Under the pieces are notes generated by a model, which was not told the DNA's origin, made no database searches, and worked only from the letters and a program-made list of their open reading frames with translations. Below, piece after piece: positions 41,204 through 42,500 of a stretch of DNA of 42,500 nucleotides. The stretch is from contig KV908343.1 of the NCBI GenBank assembly GCA_002005505.1, forward strand, positions 394,468-436,967. The letters run 5' to 3'. This DNA comes from Botryococcus braunii (Eukaryota; Chlorophyta; Trebouxiophyceae). Numbering within the stretch: position 1 is the first letter of the stretch; every line of letters starts with the position of its first letter. The translations under genes and the position numbers were made by a program.

Positions 41204-41407
41204 GGTCCCCCTCAAGGTAGCTGAATCTGCAGCTGCCTTAAGGAAGCTTCCTCTTCATTTACATCACGCTGGGTGGTTCTGGACGTAATGCACGTGCGCC
41301 TTTCTTCACTTCGCTCAATCGGGCTTCACTTCTGCTACACTCGCGAGATTTCGTCCAGTAGTTTGTACTGCTCGCAAGTTTCAAAACACCCAAGCTTGTC
41401 CAATTTA

Positions 41408-41450
41408 TGGTGTTTACCCCGGTACAACTGGCATAAACACCCACACTTTT
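41408..41450 (+). repeat. Hairpin repeat, distant copy
   Basis: GTGTTTACC ... TAAACAC stem, then CACCCACAC and TTTTTTTCTC. Same plan as the cluster at 5309-5580, about 36 kb away. Confidence 0.65.
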
Positions 41451-42257
41451 TTTCTCTTTCAAAACATCTCGAGCTTTGAAGCCCGGAAATTGCAGCAAGC
41501 GTGTGGCACCACAGCGTGGGACACAACGATGCATCGTTGCACCGAGAGTCATATGACTCTCGGGAACTCAACAGCAGCAGTGTTGCTCCTGCTCTGCGTA
41601 TCAATCCAACACCACTAGATATACGCTAGGCATGGTGCAGATGAATGAATATGAATTCTGACAACCAATGGACACCGTACTAGTACAGTATACTACAAAC
41701 AATACTGTAATACGTACAACAGTGCATAAAACCGTGCACACTACGTGTTAGGGTCGTGCATACAAGTCGGATCCAAATAGTATAAGGGTTCACCCTCACT
41801 GCGCATGCAATTCCTTTGCAAAATACGACTATCAGCAAGCACCAGGCCCCGCGAAGAAACACTACTACTGGCCATGGAACAATTTGCGTGCATGGTCTCA
41901 GACGTGCATAGGGTGTATTTGTACAATCATGTGCGAACAGGTGACTGATGGCAACATGCTGCGCATCGCGTGGTAGCTATTGGCAGCTGCCTGGCGAGCA
42001 AGTGCACCATGACTTCCGTCAACCCGCACGGATATCCATCGATGCACGCTCCCTAGCATACAACACATTCATCCGTGTTGCTGTATACATACGTACTAAG
42101 CGCATGGCGTGCCGCTAAGCGCATGGCGTAATGTATACAAATGTACAGCACGCCATGCATGTGCACATGTGCCATTTCGATGGAAACTGTCTATCTAACC
42201 GCAAACCGCCTAACCTACATGCGCTTCCAATTTCAGGGAAACCTTCGCTCCATGGAC

Positions 42258-42450
42258 ATAGCTGGTCAAATGCTGCCCAGCATGCACGGATCAAATGGCA
42301 GACGATAAAGCTTGTCAAATGTTGTCCAGCATACGCGCATTCTTTGACCAGAGGGATAGCTGGTTAAATGCGGTCCAGCTCGCAGGAATTTTGTGGGCCA
42401 ATTAGGTAGCTGGTCAAAATGTTTTCCAGCATGCGCGGCACAAACTTACA
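42258..42450. repeat. Minisatellite, about 50-bp unit
   Basis: Four units with AGCTGGTCAAATG and TCCAGCATGCGCG. The start motif recurs at 42260, 42309, 42358 and 42409. Confidence 0.8.
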
Positions 42451-42500
42451 CCTCTTGGCATCGCTCTGTACAAACCTTACGGGGCAGGAAGAGGTTGGAA

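Larger units (their letters stand above)
39800..42500. other. Intergenic spacer, no gene recognised
   Basis: Contains the 36-bp palindrome at 39949, the 32-bp-arm palindrome at 40692, a poly(A) run of about 35 at 41166-41201, one hairpin repeat copy at 41408-41450 and the minisatellite from 42258. No reading frame shows a known domain. Confidence 0.5.

Overview
The window is nuclear DNA of a eukaryote. Genes are broken into short exons with GT-AG introns whose reading phases close exactly. Introns and spacers are full of di-nucleotide microsatellites and minisatellites, and two non-LTR retrotransposons are present. A transit-peptide hydratase, a PAN-type receptor kinase of the TKL group and restriction-endonuclease-like LINEs together suggest a unicellular green alga, possibly of prasinophyte type. 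That assignment is an inference from gene content; no marker gene is present.

Layout. (1) 1-4965, minus strand: 5' part of an MFS transporter gene (five exons recognised, running off the left edge), with introns made largely of CA/GT, CT/GA and minisatellite DNA. (2) 4966-8241: spacer with a hairpin repeat family, a long CA-GA tract, a tRNA-like sequence and 260 bp of (AT)n. (3) 8242-10231, minus strand: complete four-exon gene for a MaoC/hotdog hydratase with a mitochondrial presequence. (4) 10969-20483, plus strand: complete 16-exon receptor kinase of about 1050 residues (signal peptide, PAN/apple-like ectodomain, one membrane span, TKL kinase, repeated Pro/Ser tail). Genes 3 and 4 are divergent and share a 737-bp spacer. 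(5) 20484-24848: spacer with LINE 3'-tail remnants and strong palindromes. (6) 24849-28286, minus strand: 3' part of an unidentified multi-pass membrane protein gene. (7) 30061-39800: retrotransposon block. An intact RLE-type LINE (+) meets an APE-type LINE (-) tail to tail, followed by a decayed pair of fragments of the same two families in mirror order. (8) 39800-42500: spacer with palindromes, poly(A) and a small minisatellite.

The most unusual feature is a recurring arrangement in which tandem units of about 95-114 bp (106 bp in the clearest cases) carry an exon end together with its splice site and fill the neighbouring intron. It occurs at four exon borders in two unrelated genes. In the transporter gene two introns also carry complementary microsatellites, (CU)n/(GA)n and (GU)n/(AC)n, that could fold the intron into a hairpin. 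Exon models come from manual splice-phase reasoning and would need transcript data for proof.
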